NCBI GenBank assembly: GCA_040219235.1
Contig: JAVJSV010000012.1
Span: 372,001-436,000 of the forward strand
DNA length: 64,000 bases
Direction of reading: 5' to 3'
DNA from: Rhodospirillaceae bacterium
GTDB taxonomy: Bacteria; Pseudomonadota; Alphaproteobacteria; Rhodospirillales; Rhodospirillaceae
The notes beneath the pieces are model-generated. The model was given only the letters and a program-made list of their open reading frames with translations, made no database searches and had not been told where the DNA came from. Shown one piece after another: positions 9,610 to 18,298 of this stretch. The translations under genes were made by a program, and so were the position numbers. The first letter of the stretch is position 1. The number at the start of each line of letters is the position of its first letter.

Positions 9610-10922
9610 CCATGGCGAAGGACCAACTGGTGCGCTTGCTGGGCAGTCATGACCATGCTCTGAACTATGAGCAAGCAAGAGATCTACTCGATCATCCAGA
9701 CAGTGACGTGCGCTTAGCGCTCGCCAACCGGTCGGACCTTGAACCTGAAATTTTATACTTTCTGGCCCGCGACCCAGATATGATTGTGCGGCGCGCGGTT
9801 ACTGTTAATCCGAATACGCCAGAAAAAGCACACCTGCTCTTGGCCGAGGATTCAGCCAGTGAAGTCCGTAGTGATCTGGCAGATCGTCTCGGTCAGCTTT
9901 TACCCAATCTGACTGAAGATGAAAAAGACAAAGCATGGCGCACAACTCATCAGGCGTTAACGCTGCTGGCTCGCGATCAGTTGCCTTTAGTGCGGAGGAT
10001 GTTGTCCGAAACACTTAAGCTGCTACCTACCGCGCCGCATGACATCATTCTGACTTTAGCCCATGATAAAGATAGTGATGTTGCCGCACCCGTCCTGCAG
10101 TTCTCGCCGGTGCTCACTGATGAGGACCTGTTGTCGGTTATAGCCAGCAGTCCTTTAAGTGCGTCTCTGAGCGCAATTTCTAAACGCTATGGAGTCAGCT
10201 TTGCTGTCTCGGATGCTATCTATCACACTGGAGACACCAGTGCGGTCACGGCTCTGCTTGGCAATGAAAGTGCTCAGATTCGCGAGGAAACTCTGGATGC
10301 GATTGTCTCTGCAGCACCGGGCCATACATCGTGGCATGAACCTCTGGTGCGCCGACGAGATATTGCCCCAGAGACAGCGTTGCATATAGCTGGGTTTGTT
10401 GCGGACTCGCTTATTGAAAGCCTCGCCGCGCGTGATGATTTTCCGAAAGAGACGATCAGCCACCTAAAAGATATTGTGCGCAATAAATTGCGTGACGATC
10501 AAAAGAACGAACGTTTGCTGCCGCCCAACCCAAGCGAGGGCATGGGAGATAATGAGTCTTTAGCTTTGGCCGAGCAGCAAGTGGAAACTCTTGCTGGCCA
10601 AGGTCAACTGACAGCCGAGCAAGTGCTATCTGCTTTAGATGACGAGAATATATCTTTTGCGATTGTCGCAGTTGCGCAACTGGCGGGTATATCTATGCAG
10701 GCTGTCACGGCGGCTGTAAATTCAAACAGTGCCAAAGCGATACAAGCCTTGAGTTGGAAAGCTGGTTTTAGCGCGCAAGATGCGGTGCATCTTCAGATGG
10801 CCTTGGGCCGCGTGCCACCCAATGAGATTATTACCCCGCGGTCCGACGGAAGTTATGATGCCACGACGTCAGAGATGATGTGGCAGGTTGAGCTCTTCAT
10901 GGAAGAGGCGCGCGACGGCTAA
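9606..10922 (+). CDS. DUF2336 domain-containing protein
   Basis: A 438-residue soluble protein rich in paired helices. The N-terminal half (DHPDSDVRLALANRSDLEPEIL and similar) is the HEAT-like DUF2336 pattern common in Alphaproteobacteria, where members are often found next to signalling genes. No catalytic motif is seen. The start codon lies inside the stop of the diguanylate cyclase gene (ATGA), indicating coupled translation and a shared task, perhaps as a regulator or output partner. A second ATG six bases later is an alternative start. Confidence 0.88.
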   Translation: MTMAKDQLVRLLGSHDHALNYEQARDLLDHPDSDVRLALANRSDLEPEILYFLARDPDMIVRRAVTVNPNTPEKAHLLLAEDSASEVRSDLADRLGQLLPNLTEDEKDKAWRTTHQALTLLARDQLPLVRRMLSETLKLLPTAPHDIILTLAHDKDSDVAAPVLQFSPVLTDEDLLSVIASSPLSASLSAISKRYGVSFAVSDAIYHTGDTSAVTALLGNESAQIREETLDAIVSAAPGHTSWHEPLVRRRDIAPETALHIAGFVADSLIESLAARDDFPKETISHLKDIVRNKLRDDQKNERLLPPNPSEGMGDNESLALAEQQVETLAGQGQLTAEQVLSALDDENISFAIVAVAQLAGISMQAVTAAVNSNSAKAIQALSWKAGFSAQDAVHLQMALGRVPPNEIITPRSDGSYDATTSEMMWQVELFMEEARDG

Positions 10923-10927
10923 GTCTA

Positions 10928-11617
10928 TTAACTTACTTCCGTCGCATACCGCAGCCATGCGGTAAGATCTTCCGTCACGTAATGGCAGTGCTCGTCTGGG
11001 CTTATCGATGCAGCATTGCTCTCGTGCTGTACCAAGACAGTCACCATACCCAGCTCGGCAGCAGGCTTTAGATTTTTTACTGAATCCTCAAACATAATAG
11101 CTGTGCTGGGTTCAAAAACATGACTGGTCAAGAACCTCTGATAGGAGTCTGGATCGGGCTTGGGAATAAAATTTCCTGCTTGTATGTCAAAAATAGCTTC
11201 GAAACAGTCTTTAATGCCCAACGCAGTCAGGACGCCAATGGCATGCTGTTTTGATCCATTCGTATGGATCAGTCTGCGTCCGGGTAGGGCGTCGATGATG
11301 TCTTTCAGGTGGGGGTCAGGGTGCAAAACAGAATGGTCTATGTCGTGGACATAATCCATGAAGGCAATGGGGTCGACCTGATGGTGAATCATCAGTCCGC
11401 GCATGGTGGTGCCATACTCATGGTAGTACTGTTTCTGAATTGTAAAGGCGGCGTCCGCATCAATATCAAGCAGTGTTGAAATAAAGGCTTTCATCCGAGC
11501 GTCAATTTGAGGAAACAAATTGGCTGAAGCCGGGTAGAGGGTGTTGTCTAAATCGAACACCCAGGTGTCGATATGCGACAGGTCGAGATGTGACAGGTCA
11601 GATTTTGAAACCATCAT
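10928..11617 (-). CDS. Pyrimidine 5'-nucleotidase (HAD superfamily)
   Basis: A 229-residue HAD phosphatase. Motif I is FDLDNTLYP (nucleophile Asp and the +2 Asp), motif II is the Thr in RLIHTNGS, and motif IV is the Asp pair near MFEDSVKNL. The DNTLYP signature and alpha-helical cap match the SDT1-like pyrimidine 5'-nucleotidases that dephosphorylate UMP or CMP. It lies seven bases after argB on the same strand, which is a common alphaproteobacterial arrangement. The exact substrate is inferred from the family. Confidence 0.88.
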   Translation of the reverse strand: MMVSKSDLSHLDLSHIDTWVFDLDNTLYPASANLFPQIDARMKAFISTLLDIDADAAFTIQKQYYHEYGTTMRGLMIHHQVDPIAFMDYVHDIDHSVLHPDPHLKDIIDALPGRRLIHTNGSKQHAIGVLTALGIKDCFEAIFDIQAGNFIPKPDPDSYQRFLTSHVFEPSTAIMFEDSVKNLKPAAELGMVTVLVQHESNAASISPDEHCHYVTEDLTAWLRYATEVS

Positions 11618-11624
11618 GCAGGGT

Positions 11625-12521
11625 CTAGCGAATTAATGTGCCGACGCCGTGCGGCGTGAACAATTCTAGTAACACCGAGTGGGCCACACGCCCGTCCAAT
11701 ATCACAGCAGCATCGACACCCTGTTCAACAGCCTTCAAGCAGGTTTCAACCTTGGGGATCATTCCACCAGAGATGGTGCCGGCCTGGATAAGTGTGCGTG
11801 CGCGCTCGACTGTGATCTCGGGCATCAACTGCTTGGTGTCACTTAAGACACCCGGAACATCTGTCAGCATCAGCAGGCGGGCCGCGCCGAGCGCGGCTGC
11901 AATCGCGCCAGCCGAGGTGTCGGCGTTGATGTTATAGGTCTCGCCATTGCTGCCGACGCCGATGGGCGCAATCACAGGAATAATATCGGATTCTTCAAAG
12001 GTCTGCAGAATGTGGGGGTTTATCTCGTCCGGTTCTCCAACAAAACCTAGGTCTAAAATCTTCTCGATGTTCGAGCCTGGATCTTTCTTAGACCGACGCA
12101 GCTTACGCGCTTTAATGAGGTTGCCGTCTTTACCAGACAACCCAACGGCAAACCCGCCGGCCCCATTGATGGCCGTCACGATTTGTTTGTTGATAGAACC
12201 GCACAGCACCATTTCTACGATATCGACTGTGGCAGCATCGGTCACCCTTAGCCCATCGACAAAGGTGCTTTGAATCTTAAGCCGCTCCAGCATTTCGCCA
12301 ATTTGCGGTCCGCCGCCATGCACAATCACGGGGTTCAGGCCCACTTGTTTCAGCAGGACAATATCACGAGCGAAGTCTGCAGCGAGCGAATCGTCTCCCA
12401 TGGCATGGCCACCGTATTTGACCACCACTGTTTCTCCGGCGAATTCCCGCATATACGGCAGGGCATCGGCAAGGATTCCGGCTTTTTCTAACCATTCGGC
12501 GTGATTGTCTTGTGTTGACAT
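11625..12521 (-). CDS. argB: Acetylglutamate kinase
   Basis: Phosphorylates N-acetylglutamate in arginine biosynthesis. The 298-residue protein shows the amino-acid-kinase motifs [10 protein letters not shown] near the start and [11 protein letters not shown] in the phosphate-binding loop, and the substrate-binding segment [14 protein letters not shown]. It lies 39 bases after engB and is followed by the HAD nucleotidase, in the same strand as the yidC group. Confidence 0.97.
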   Translation of the reverse strand: MSTQDNHAEWLEKAGILADALPYMREFAGETVVVKYGGHAMGDDSLAADFARDIVLLKQVGLNPVIVHGGGPQIGEMLERLKIQSTFVDGLRVTDAATVDIVEMVLCGSINKQIVTAINGAGGFAVGLSGKDGNLIKARKLRRSKKDPGSNIEKILDLGFVGEPDEINPHILQTFEESDIIPVIAPIGVGSNGETYNINADTSAGAIAAALGAARLLMLTDVPGVLSDTKQLMPEITVERARTLIQAGTISGGMIPKVETCLKAVEQGVDAAVILDGRVAHSVLLELFTPHGVGTLIR

Positions 12522-12560
12522 GAATCCTCTGAGGGCGCTGTTTGATCTATATTATTAGGT

Positions 12561-13232
12561 TTATGAGCTTGCGATGGGCAGAGCCAATTGTGACAGGCTG
12601 GCCCGAAGTTCTGCAAGACCTGTTCCAGTGTGAGAGCTTGTGACCGCAATTTCTGGGAAGGCGGCTGCATGCGTTGCCGCCTCTGCGGTGACAGCCGCAA
12701 CGGTGCGTTCCAAAGCGTCCGGCTTCACTTTATCAGACTTTGTCATCACGATCTGATAGTTGACTGCCGCTTCATCCAAGTCCTTCATGACTTCGCGGTC
12801 ATTGGTTTTGAGGCCATGGCGGCTATCCACCAGCATACACACGCGACGGAGTTGCTGCCGTCCCATCAGGTAAGTTTTAACCAGTCTGGTCCAGGCATCC
12901 ACTTCGCTTTTGGGCGCACGCGCGTAGCCATATCCAGGCAGGTCAGCGAGCAATAGCCGGTCACCAATGCTGAAAAAGTTCAGTTGTTGAGTGCGCCCTG
13001 GTGTGACGGAGATCCGCGCCAATGTCTTGCGACCGGTCAGGCTGTTAACCAGGCTCGATTTTCCAACATTTGAGCGACCGGCAAACGCAATTTCCGGCAA
13101 GTCGCTGTCGGGCACTTGAGTCAAAGCCGCCGCCCCCAGGATGAACGTGCAGTCTCCCGCAAACAGTTTGCGTCCTTCTTCACGAAAGCGCGCTTCATCC
13201 GCCGCAAAGTCCGGGGTTGCGATTTCAGGCAT
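12561..13232 (-). CDS. engB: Ribosome biogenesis GTP-binding protein EngB/YihA/YsxC
   Basis: A TRAFAC GTPase of 223 residues needed for assembly of the large ribosomal subunit. The G1 motif is GRSNVGKSS at 52-60, G3 is DLPGYGYA and G4 is TKSDK. The sequence DLPGYGYARAPK is specific to this family. It lies 18 bases after yidC on the same strand, a usual order in Alphaproteobacteria (rpmH-rnpA-yidC-engB-argB). Confidence 0.96.
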   Translation of the reverse strand: MPEIATPDFAADEARFREEGRKLFAGDCTFILGAAALTQVPDSDLPEIAFAGRSNVGKSSLVNSLTGRKTLARISVTPGRTQQLNFFSIGDRLLLADLPGYGYARAPKSEVDAWTRLVKTYLMGRQQLRRVCMLVDSRHGLKTNDREVMKDLDEAAVNYQIVMTKSDKVKPDALERTVAAVTAEAATHAAAFPEIAVTSSHTGTGLAELRASLSQLALPIASS

Positions 13233-13250
13233 GCAGCCGCTCCAATTGTG

Positions 13251-14972
13251 TCAGGCTTTTACGCCAGCCTGGCGCATGATGATCCACTGCTGAAGAATAC
13301 CCAGCGCATTGCTCCACGCCCAGTAAATCACCAGACCAGCGGGGAACGTCGCCAGCAGGAATGTGAAAATGAACGGCAAAAAGCTCATAATTTTTGCCTG
13401 CATGGGGTCTGTCGGAGCTGGATTTAGCCTCTGTTGTAGATACATCGTAATCCCCATGATGATGGGCCAAGCGCCAATCATCAGGAAAGATGGGAGGTCA
13501 ATCGGGATTAATCCAAACAGGTTGAAGATACTTGTCGGATCAGGAGCCGATAGATCGTTGATCCAACCGTAAAACGGTTCATGACGCATTTCGATGGTGA
13601 CAAACAGTACCTTGTAAAGCGCAAAGAAAATTGGAATTTGAACAAGAATGGGCAAACACCCGGCCGCCGGGTTTGCTTTCTCGCGCTTGTAAAGCTCCAT
13701 CAATTCCTGGTTCATGCGGGTGCGGTCGTCAGCATAGCGCTCTTGCAGTTTTTTCATCTCTGGCTGCAGCTTCTTCAGCTTTGTCATCGCGCGGAACTGT
13801 TTGTCGGCGAGGGGATACAAAAGCAGGCGCAGGCCGATGGTCAGACCGAGAATGGCTAGTCCAAAATTACCAAGAACCCCCTTCAGCCATATCAAGGAGT
13901 AGAAGAACGGTTTGGTCAGGAAGTAGAACCAACCAAAATCAATGGCCAAATCAAACCGATCTATGCCCAAATCTTCCGCATAACCGTCAAGCAGTTGAAC
14001 TTCTTTGGCGCCTGCAAAAAGATAAGTTTTGGTGCTGGCGGTTGTCCCTGGAACTACGACAAGTGCATCTTTCGCCCTGAAGTCGGTTTGGTAACGGTCA
14101 CGCCCGTCCGGAGAACTGTAGCGAAAAGCTGCTTCGATGGCTTGGTCTTGATCATGGGCAAGGGCGGTAAGCCAATATTTGTCGGTGAAGCCGATCCAAC
14201 CCCCATTTGAACTGATTGTTTCCAGAGGGGTTTCTTGCAGGTCGTCGTAGTCGAGTTCTTTCAATGTTTCATCAAAAACACCTAAGGGTCCTTCGTGTAG
14301 AATGAAGAAGCCTTGAATGTCTGGCGTATTGGTGCGAGCGACGAGACCATAGGGAAATAATGAAACGGCCGCCGAAGTTGTATTTTCGACTTCGTCATAG
14401 ACTGTGAACATATAGTTCCGGTCCAGTGTGATCGTCCGGCGAAAGGTTAGGCCAGCGCCGTTGTTCCAGGTCAGAATTAGAGGTCGATCAGTTGTTAACT
14501 CTGGGGTCTCAATGCCTGTCGTCCAATTTGTGTCAGCCCCTGGTAAAGCGAGTGAGCTATCCGCACTGAGCCAGCCAATCTCAGCGTAGTAAGGCGACGG
14601 CGCGCCGGCCGGTGACAACAGTTTAATTTCCGGACTCGTTGGATCGGTGGTTTCACGATACTTCACCAAGGTCAGGTCATCGAAGCGCAGGCCGCTCAGT
14701 GGCACGGATCCATGCAGGCTTTCTGTATTAATGCGGGCCCGCGCAGTGGCTTTAATCGCCGAGTCCCGATCAACGGCTGTGACCATGCCCGGCGCGGAGC
14801 CGAGACCTTGGGCGAGTGGCAGTGCAGCGTCAGATCCTCCAGAGGCGGTGGCCTGAGCCGTCTCGGCCACATTTTCCGGAGGCAGGGGGTCAGTTGAAAA
14901 GAAGTAATCCCAGCCAAACAAGATGGCCATGGAAATCACGATCGCTAGAAACATATTGCGTTGGTCGGTCAT
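13251..14972 (-). CDS. yidC: Membrane protein insertase YidC
   Basis: Inserts membrane proteins alone or with Sec. The 573 residues include an N-terminal anchor (MTDQRNMFLAIVISMAILFG), a large periplasmic beta-domain (about 60-340), and the conserved C-terminal five-helix insertase core starting near FYFLTKPFFYSLIWLKG and including the cytoplasmic loop with KLKKLQPEMKKLQERY. I set the start at ATG 14972, with GGAG upstream and an ATGA overlap with yidD. A longer frame reaching 15083 exists but its Arg-rich extension is the yidD gene read in another frame. Confidence 0.97.
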   Translation of the reverse strand: MTDQRNMFLAIVISMAILFGWDYFFSTDPLPPENVAETAQATASGGSDAALPLAQGLGSAPGMVTAVDRDSAIKATARARINTESLHGSVPLSGLRFDDLTLVKYRETTDPTSPEIKLLSPAGAPSPYYAEIGWLSADSSLALPGADTNWTTGIETPELTTDRPLILTWNNGAGLTFRRTITLDRNYMFTVYDEVENTTSAAVSLFPYGLVARTNTPDIQGFFILHEGPLGVFDETLKELDYDDLQETPLETISSNGGWIGFTDKYWLTALAHDQDQAIEAAFRYSSPDGRDRYQTDFRAKDALVVVPGTTASTKTYLFAGAKEVQLLDGYAEDLGIDRFDLAIDFGWFYFLTKPFFYSLIWLKGVLGNFGLAILGLTIGLRLLLYPLADKQFRAMTKLKKLQPEMKKLQERYADDRTRMNQELMELYKREKANPAAGCLPILVQIPIFFALYKVLFVTIEMRHEPFYGWINDLSAPDPTSIFNLFGLIPIDLPSFLMIGAWPIIMGITMYLQQRLNPAPTDPMQAKIMSFLPFIFTFLLATFPAGLVIYWAWSNALGILQQWIIMRQAGVKA

Positions 14973-15268
14973 GACTCCGCTTTCGCTCTGGTGAGAGAAG
15001 AGGGTTGATCTTGCGGCGCGGCATGCGCGCGCGCGCAGGAGGGAAGTGGGCAAGGGATAGGGTCGTGGCCACCCTCTGCCCACGGATGGCAGCGAGCGAG
15101 ACGTTTTATGCCAAGCCAGGCACCGTGCAAGGCACCGTGCTGCTCAATGGCCTGGCTCATATAATCTGAACAGGTTGGATGATATCGGCATCGTGGCCCG
15201 AGCAGGGGAGAGATGATCGCTTGATAGGCTGCAATAAGTGTTTTCAGGAGCTGTTGTGCCATCGTCAT
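14969..15268 (-). CDS. yidD: Membrane protein insertion efficiency factor YidD
   Basis: A 99-residue protein with the compact Cys-containing YidD core: AYQAIISPLLGPRCRYHPTC at residues 14-33, followed by SDYMSQAIEQHG and a second Cys in RCHPW. YidD is thought to assist YidC-dependent insertion at the inner membrane. The C-terminal tail after residue 76 is low complexity. It overlaps rnpA by four bases upstream and yidC by four bases downstream, so the three genes are translationally chained. Confidence 0.95.
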   Translation of the reverse strand: MTMAQQLLKTLIAAYQAIISPLLGPRCRYHPTCSDYMSQAIEQHGALHGAWLGIKRLARCHPWAEGGHDPIPCPLPSCARAHAAPQDQPSSLTRAKAES

Positions 15269-15624
15269 CTGCGTTTGCTCTTCGAGTCGAGGACTTTGGT
15301 TACAGCATGTCGCAGATCGTTCTCTAGGACGTCAAAAGGCATCGTTGCCGTATCTCGTCGCCCAATAATGACATAGTCAGTCCCTGGTTTTCCTAGCTCA
15401 GGAAGCACAGTCGCTGCGGCTGCCCGCAAGCGCCGTTTGGTTTTGTTGCGCTCAACCGCACCACCAACCTTACGGCTGGCTGTGAAACCAACGCGCATAT
15501 CGGCACCAGCGTCGGGATGAGGACAGGCTTGCAAAACGAAACCTGTCGCAACCCGCTTTTTTCGGGCGGCAGCGACTCGTAGAAAATCTTCCCGGCGCTT
15601 CAGGCGGCCCAGGGGATGTCCCAT
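15265..15624 (-). CDS. rnpA: Ribonuclease P protein component
   Basis: The 119-residue protein cofactor of RNase P, which trims the 5' leader of tRNA precursors. The start GRLKRREDFLRV and the RNR-type motif ERNKTKRRLRAA are diagnostic. It is separated from rpmH by 29 bases and overlaps yidD by four. The high Arg/Lys content fits RNA binding. Confidence 0.96.
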   Translation of the reverse strand: MGHPLGRLKRREDFLRVAAARKKRVATGFVLQACPHPDAGADMRVGFTASRKVGGAVERNKTKRRLRAAAATVLPELGKPGTDYVIIGRRDTATMPFDVLENDLRHAVTKVLDSKSKRR

Positions 15625-15653
15625 GGTCCGGTTCCTCCGCTAGGACTCAGGGA

Positions 15654-15788
15654 TCAGGCAGAAAGGCGCTTACGGCCTTTGGCACGGCGGCTCGCAAGGA
15701 CCTTACGGCCACCTTTGGTAGCCATGCGAGCGCGGAACCCGTGGCGACGCTTGCGTACCAGTCTGCTCGGTTGAAACGTCTGTTTCAC
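15654..15788 (-). CDS. rpmH: 50S ribosomal protein L34
   Basis: A 44-residue basic protein that reads [18 protein letters not shown] at the start and ends in [10 protein letters not shown], the L34 sequence pattern. The start codon is GTG (15788-15786) with GGAG about nine bases upstream. It is the first gene of the rpmH-rnpA-yidD-yidC-engB-argB run on the minus strand and has a strong promoter at 15866-15894. Confidence 0.97.
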   Translation of the reverse strand: MKQTFQPSRLVRKRRHGFRARMATKGGRKVLASRRAKGRKRLSA

Positions 15789-15865
15789 GAGGGTGTCTCC
15801 GCTTTAGAACTAAAAAAAGATAACAACCATCCGAAAATGGCAGGTTTCGGCCAAAGCCGGAGGGG

Positions 15866-15894
15866 TGTATAGCCGTGGTGCGGCGGGGTGTCAA
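15866..15894 (-). promoter_or_regulatory. Near-consensus sigma-70 promoter for rpmH
   Basis: On the minus strand TTGACA (15894-15889) and TATACA (15871-15866) are separated by exactly 17 bases, matching the ideal -35 sequence and five of six -10 bases. Transcription would begin near 15859, leaving an untranslated leader of about 70 bases before the GTG of rpmH. The rest of the gap 15789-16103 holds no recognisable gene; a small inverted repeat AAACC/GGTTT occurs near 15932-15946. Confidence 0.8.
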
Positions 15895-16103
15895 TGAGTC
15901 CTTGGTCATCCAGAAGGATACAGAACTGATAAAAACCTTATTGGTTTCAGCTGGTTCTGTCCTTCTGCTCACGTAAACCTGAATGGTCAGGCTGAGCCAT
16001 GAGTGCTATGCGAGTAGCAACATAGTCAGTTTTTGCCTGATTCGCCTGCATTTCTGGCACTTTGTGCCCAAGAAGCTAGATAAAATAAGGTCACAGAGAC
16101 ATT

Positions 16104-16871
16104 ATGACAGACGCCTCTCCCGCCGGGGACCAGCCTTCAGAGTCTAAGCCAGTTCGGAATCCAATCATTAAGCGCTTGGTCGTTTTGGCGGTTTTTTCGG
16201 GATTGATCGCGGTTGTGTTGTCTACGGGTGTGCAAGACATGCTGTCTTTGGAGGGGCTGCGTCAGAATCGAGAAACGCTTCTTCAATTTGTCGCAGAGAA
16301 TTATCTGGGGGCTGTCGCTGTCTTTATCGCTGTTTATATCCTGGCCGTGACGTTTTCCATTCCTGGCGCTGTCTGGCTTTCCATTTCTGGTGGGTTCGTT
16401 TTTTCTGCCGGTCCAGCGACTGTTTACATTGTGCTTGCGGCAACGATCGGTGCAACTCTGGTTTTTCTCCTGGCGCGCTATGTTATCGGCGATACGCTGC
16501 GCAGTAAGGCTGGGGGAGCCATTGAGCGCATGAGGTCTGGATTTCAAGAAGACGCGTTTAGTTACATGCTGGTGCTTCGTCTGGTGCCGCTGTTTCCGTT
16601 TTTCATTGTGAACTTAGTGCCTGCTTTTTTAAGTGTGCCGGTGCGGGTGTATGTGGCCGGCACGGCTCTTGGTATTATTCCCGGCGCCTTTGTGTATGCG
16701 CTGGTTGGGGATGGATTGGGTGCGGTTTTTGATGCTGGCGGCGATGTTGATCCCGGTGCTGTTTTGCTCCGTCCTGAGGTTGTTGGCTCCTTGCTTGGGT
16801 TGGCTGTCCTGGCTCTTATCCCAGTGATCTACAAGCGCGTCCGGAGTAAAACGCCGGAGGAAGGCCAATGA
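16104..16871 (+). CDS. TVP38/TMEM64 family membrane protein
   Basis: A 255-residue integral membrane protein. After a short polar N-terminus there is a membrane helix (VLAVFSGLIAVVLS) and then the SNARE-associated/DedA-like core of about residues 70-220. The core includes FSIPGAVWLSISGGFVF, a glycine-rich re-entrant segment, and LRLVPLFPFFIVNLVPAF, a typical motif of the family. Relatives are inner-membrane proteins proposed to move or scramble lipids. Its stop overlaps the flavoprotein start by four bases (ATGA), a pairing often seen between TVP38 proteins and mercuric-reductase-like flavoproteins. Confidence 0.92.
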   Translation: MTDASPAGDQPSESKPVRNPIIKRLVVLAVFSGLIAVVLSTGVQDMLSLEGLRQNRETLLQFVAENYLGAVAVFIAVYILAVTFSIPGAVWLSISGGFVFSAGPATVYIVLAATIGATLVFLLARYVIGDTLRSKAGGAIERMRSGFQEDAFSYMLVLRLVPLFPFFIVNLVPAFLSVPVRVYVAGTALGIIPGAFVYALVGDGLGAVFDAGGDVDPGAVLLRPEVVGSLLGLAVLALIPVIYKRVRSKTPEEGQ

Positions 16872-18295
16872 CGAACCCCCTGAAGCCTGACTTGTGCATA
16901 ATCGGCGCGGGATCCGGAGGTTTGTCTGTTGCGGCTGGCGCCGTGCAGATGGGGGCCTCAGTGGTATTGATTGAAAAGGGTAAGATGGGCGGTGACTGCC
17001 TCAATTATGGCTGCGTGCCCTCCAAGGCCTTACTGGCCGCGGGCCATGCTGCTCAGGCGCATCGGTCATCCGGCCCCTTCGGGATTGCTGAACACGCGCC
17101 TGAGATCAACTATGAAGCTGTCCATACCCATGTGCATGATGTGATTGGGGGGATTGCGCCCCACGACTCGGTGGAGCGTTTTGAGGGTTTAGGCGTCAAT
17201 GTCATTCAAGGTGTGGCAAAGTTCACATCACCAAAAGAAGTTGAGGTGAATGGCCAGGTCGTTCGTGCGCGCCGGTTTGTGGTGGCAACTGGGTCATCGG
17301 CTTTTGTGCCCCCAATCGATGGCCTGGATACAACACCCTATCTCACCAACGAGACTATTTTTGATCTTACGACGGCACCTGAGCATCTCATCATCATAGG
17401 TGGTGGCCCTATCGGGTGTGAAATGGCGCAGGCGCATCGTCTGCTTGGCTGCAAAGTCACGGTAATTGAAGCGACCAAAATCCTACCTAAAGACGATCCG
17501 GACCTGGCGGATGTCGTGCGAGCCACGCTGCGTGGAGAAAAGATAGACCTCGTTGAAGGCGCAACGGTAACACGCACTGCCAAATCAGACGACGGTGTAT
17601 CTGTCACCTTTGAGCGCAACGGAAAACCTGAAACGGTCTCTGGCTCTCACCTGCTGATTGCGGTGGGTCGAAAGGCCGCCATAGATAGTTTAAATCTCGA
17701 GGCGGCAGGCGTTGAGACAACCAAGTCCGGCATTGACGTCGATGATGGCCTGCGTACATCCAACCGCAAGATCTATGCCATCGGAGATTGCACCGGCGGG
17801 CTGCAGTTTACACATGTCGCGGGCTATCATGCCGGTATTGTGATTCGCAGTGCATTGTTCCGGTTGCCTGCTAAAGCAGATCATGCGGCCGTGCCATGGG
17901 TGACCTATACCGATCCTGAACTGGCGCAGGTCGGTTTGACCGAAGCGCAGGCGCGTGAAGAGCATGGTGATGGTATTCGTGTTCTCACATGGCCCTACCA
18001 GGAAAATGATCGCGCCCGGGCAGAACTTAAAACCAACGGGCTGATCAAAGCTGTGATTGCAAAGAATGGGCGCATCCTGGGCTGTGGCATTGCTGGAGCC
18101 CAAGCGGGAGATCTGATTCAGGTGTGGGTGCTGGCTTTGTCACAAGGCATGAAAATTGGCGCAATGGCGGGGATGATTGCCCCTTATCCAACGCTTGGTG
18201 AACTCTCCAAGCGGGTGGCTGGTGCGTATTATACACCGTCGCTGTACAGCACAAAAACACGCTGGGTGGTCAAGTTTTTGTCATTGTTTGGATGA
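16868..18295 (+). CDS. Mercuric-reductase-like / dihydrolipoamide-dehydrogenase-like flavoprotein
   Basis: A 475-residue pyridine nucleotide-disulfide oxidoreductase. The FAD motif is IIGAGSGGLS (11-20), the redox-active pair is Cys44 and Cys49 in GGDCLNYGCVPSK, the NAD(P) motif is IIGGGPIGCEMA, and the second FAD motif is YAIGDCTGG. The C-terminal dimer domain has APYPTLGE near residue 440, where true lipoamide dehydrogenases have HPT with a catalytic His; here the His is Tyr. It therefore probably does not use lipoamide. No mercury-binding N-terminal domain or C-terminal Cys pair is seen. It is coupled to the TVP38 gene. Confidence 0.9.
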   Translation: MTNPLKPDLCIIGAGSGGLSVAAGAVQMGASVVLIEKGKMGGDCLNYGCVPSKALLAAGHAAQAHRSSGPFGIAEHAPEINYEAVHTHVHDVIGGIAPHDSVERFEGLGVNVIQGVAKFTSPKEVEVNGQVVRARRFVVATGSSAFVPPIDGLDTTPYLTNETIFDLTTAPEHLIIIGGGPIGCEMAQAHRLLGCKVTVIEATKILPKDDPDLADVVRATLRGEKIDLVEGATVTRTAKSDDGVSVTFERNGKPETVSGSHLLIAVGRKAAIDSLNLEAAGVETTKSGIDVDDGLRTSNRKIYAIGDCTGGLQFTHVAGYHAGIVIRSALFRLPAKADHAAVPWVTYTDPELAQVGLTEAQAREEHGDGIRVLTWPYQENDRARAELKTNGLIKAVIAKNGRILGCGIAGAQAGDLIQVWVLALSQGMKIGAMAGMIAPYPTLGELSKRVAGAYYTPSLYSTKTRWVVKFLSLFG

Positions 18296-18298
18296 GCG

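Noticed and set aside
14973-15083. Longer N-terminus for yidC
   Set aside because: The added segment is Arg/Pro/Leu-rich and is the yidD coding sequence read in a different frame. The family start and ribosome binding site are at 14972.
15703-15972. Minus-strand 89-codon frame over rpmH and its promoter
   Set aside because: It overlaps rpmH in another frame and contains the promoter. It is not a gene.
15789-16103. Replication origin near rpmH
   Set aside because: No DnaA-box cluster or AT-rich unwinding region was seen, and dnaA is not adjacent. rpmH is not a reliable origin marker in Alphaproteobacteria.
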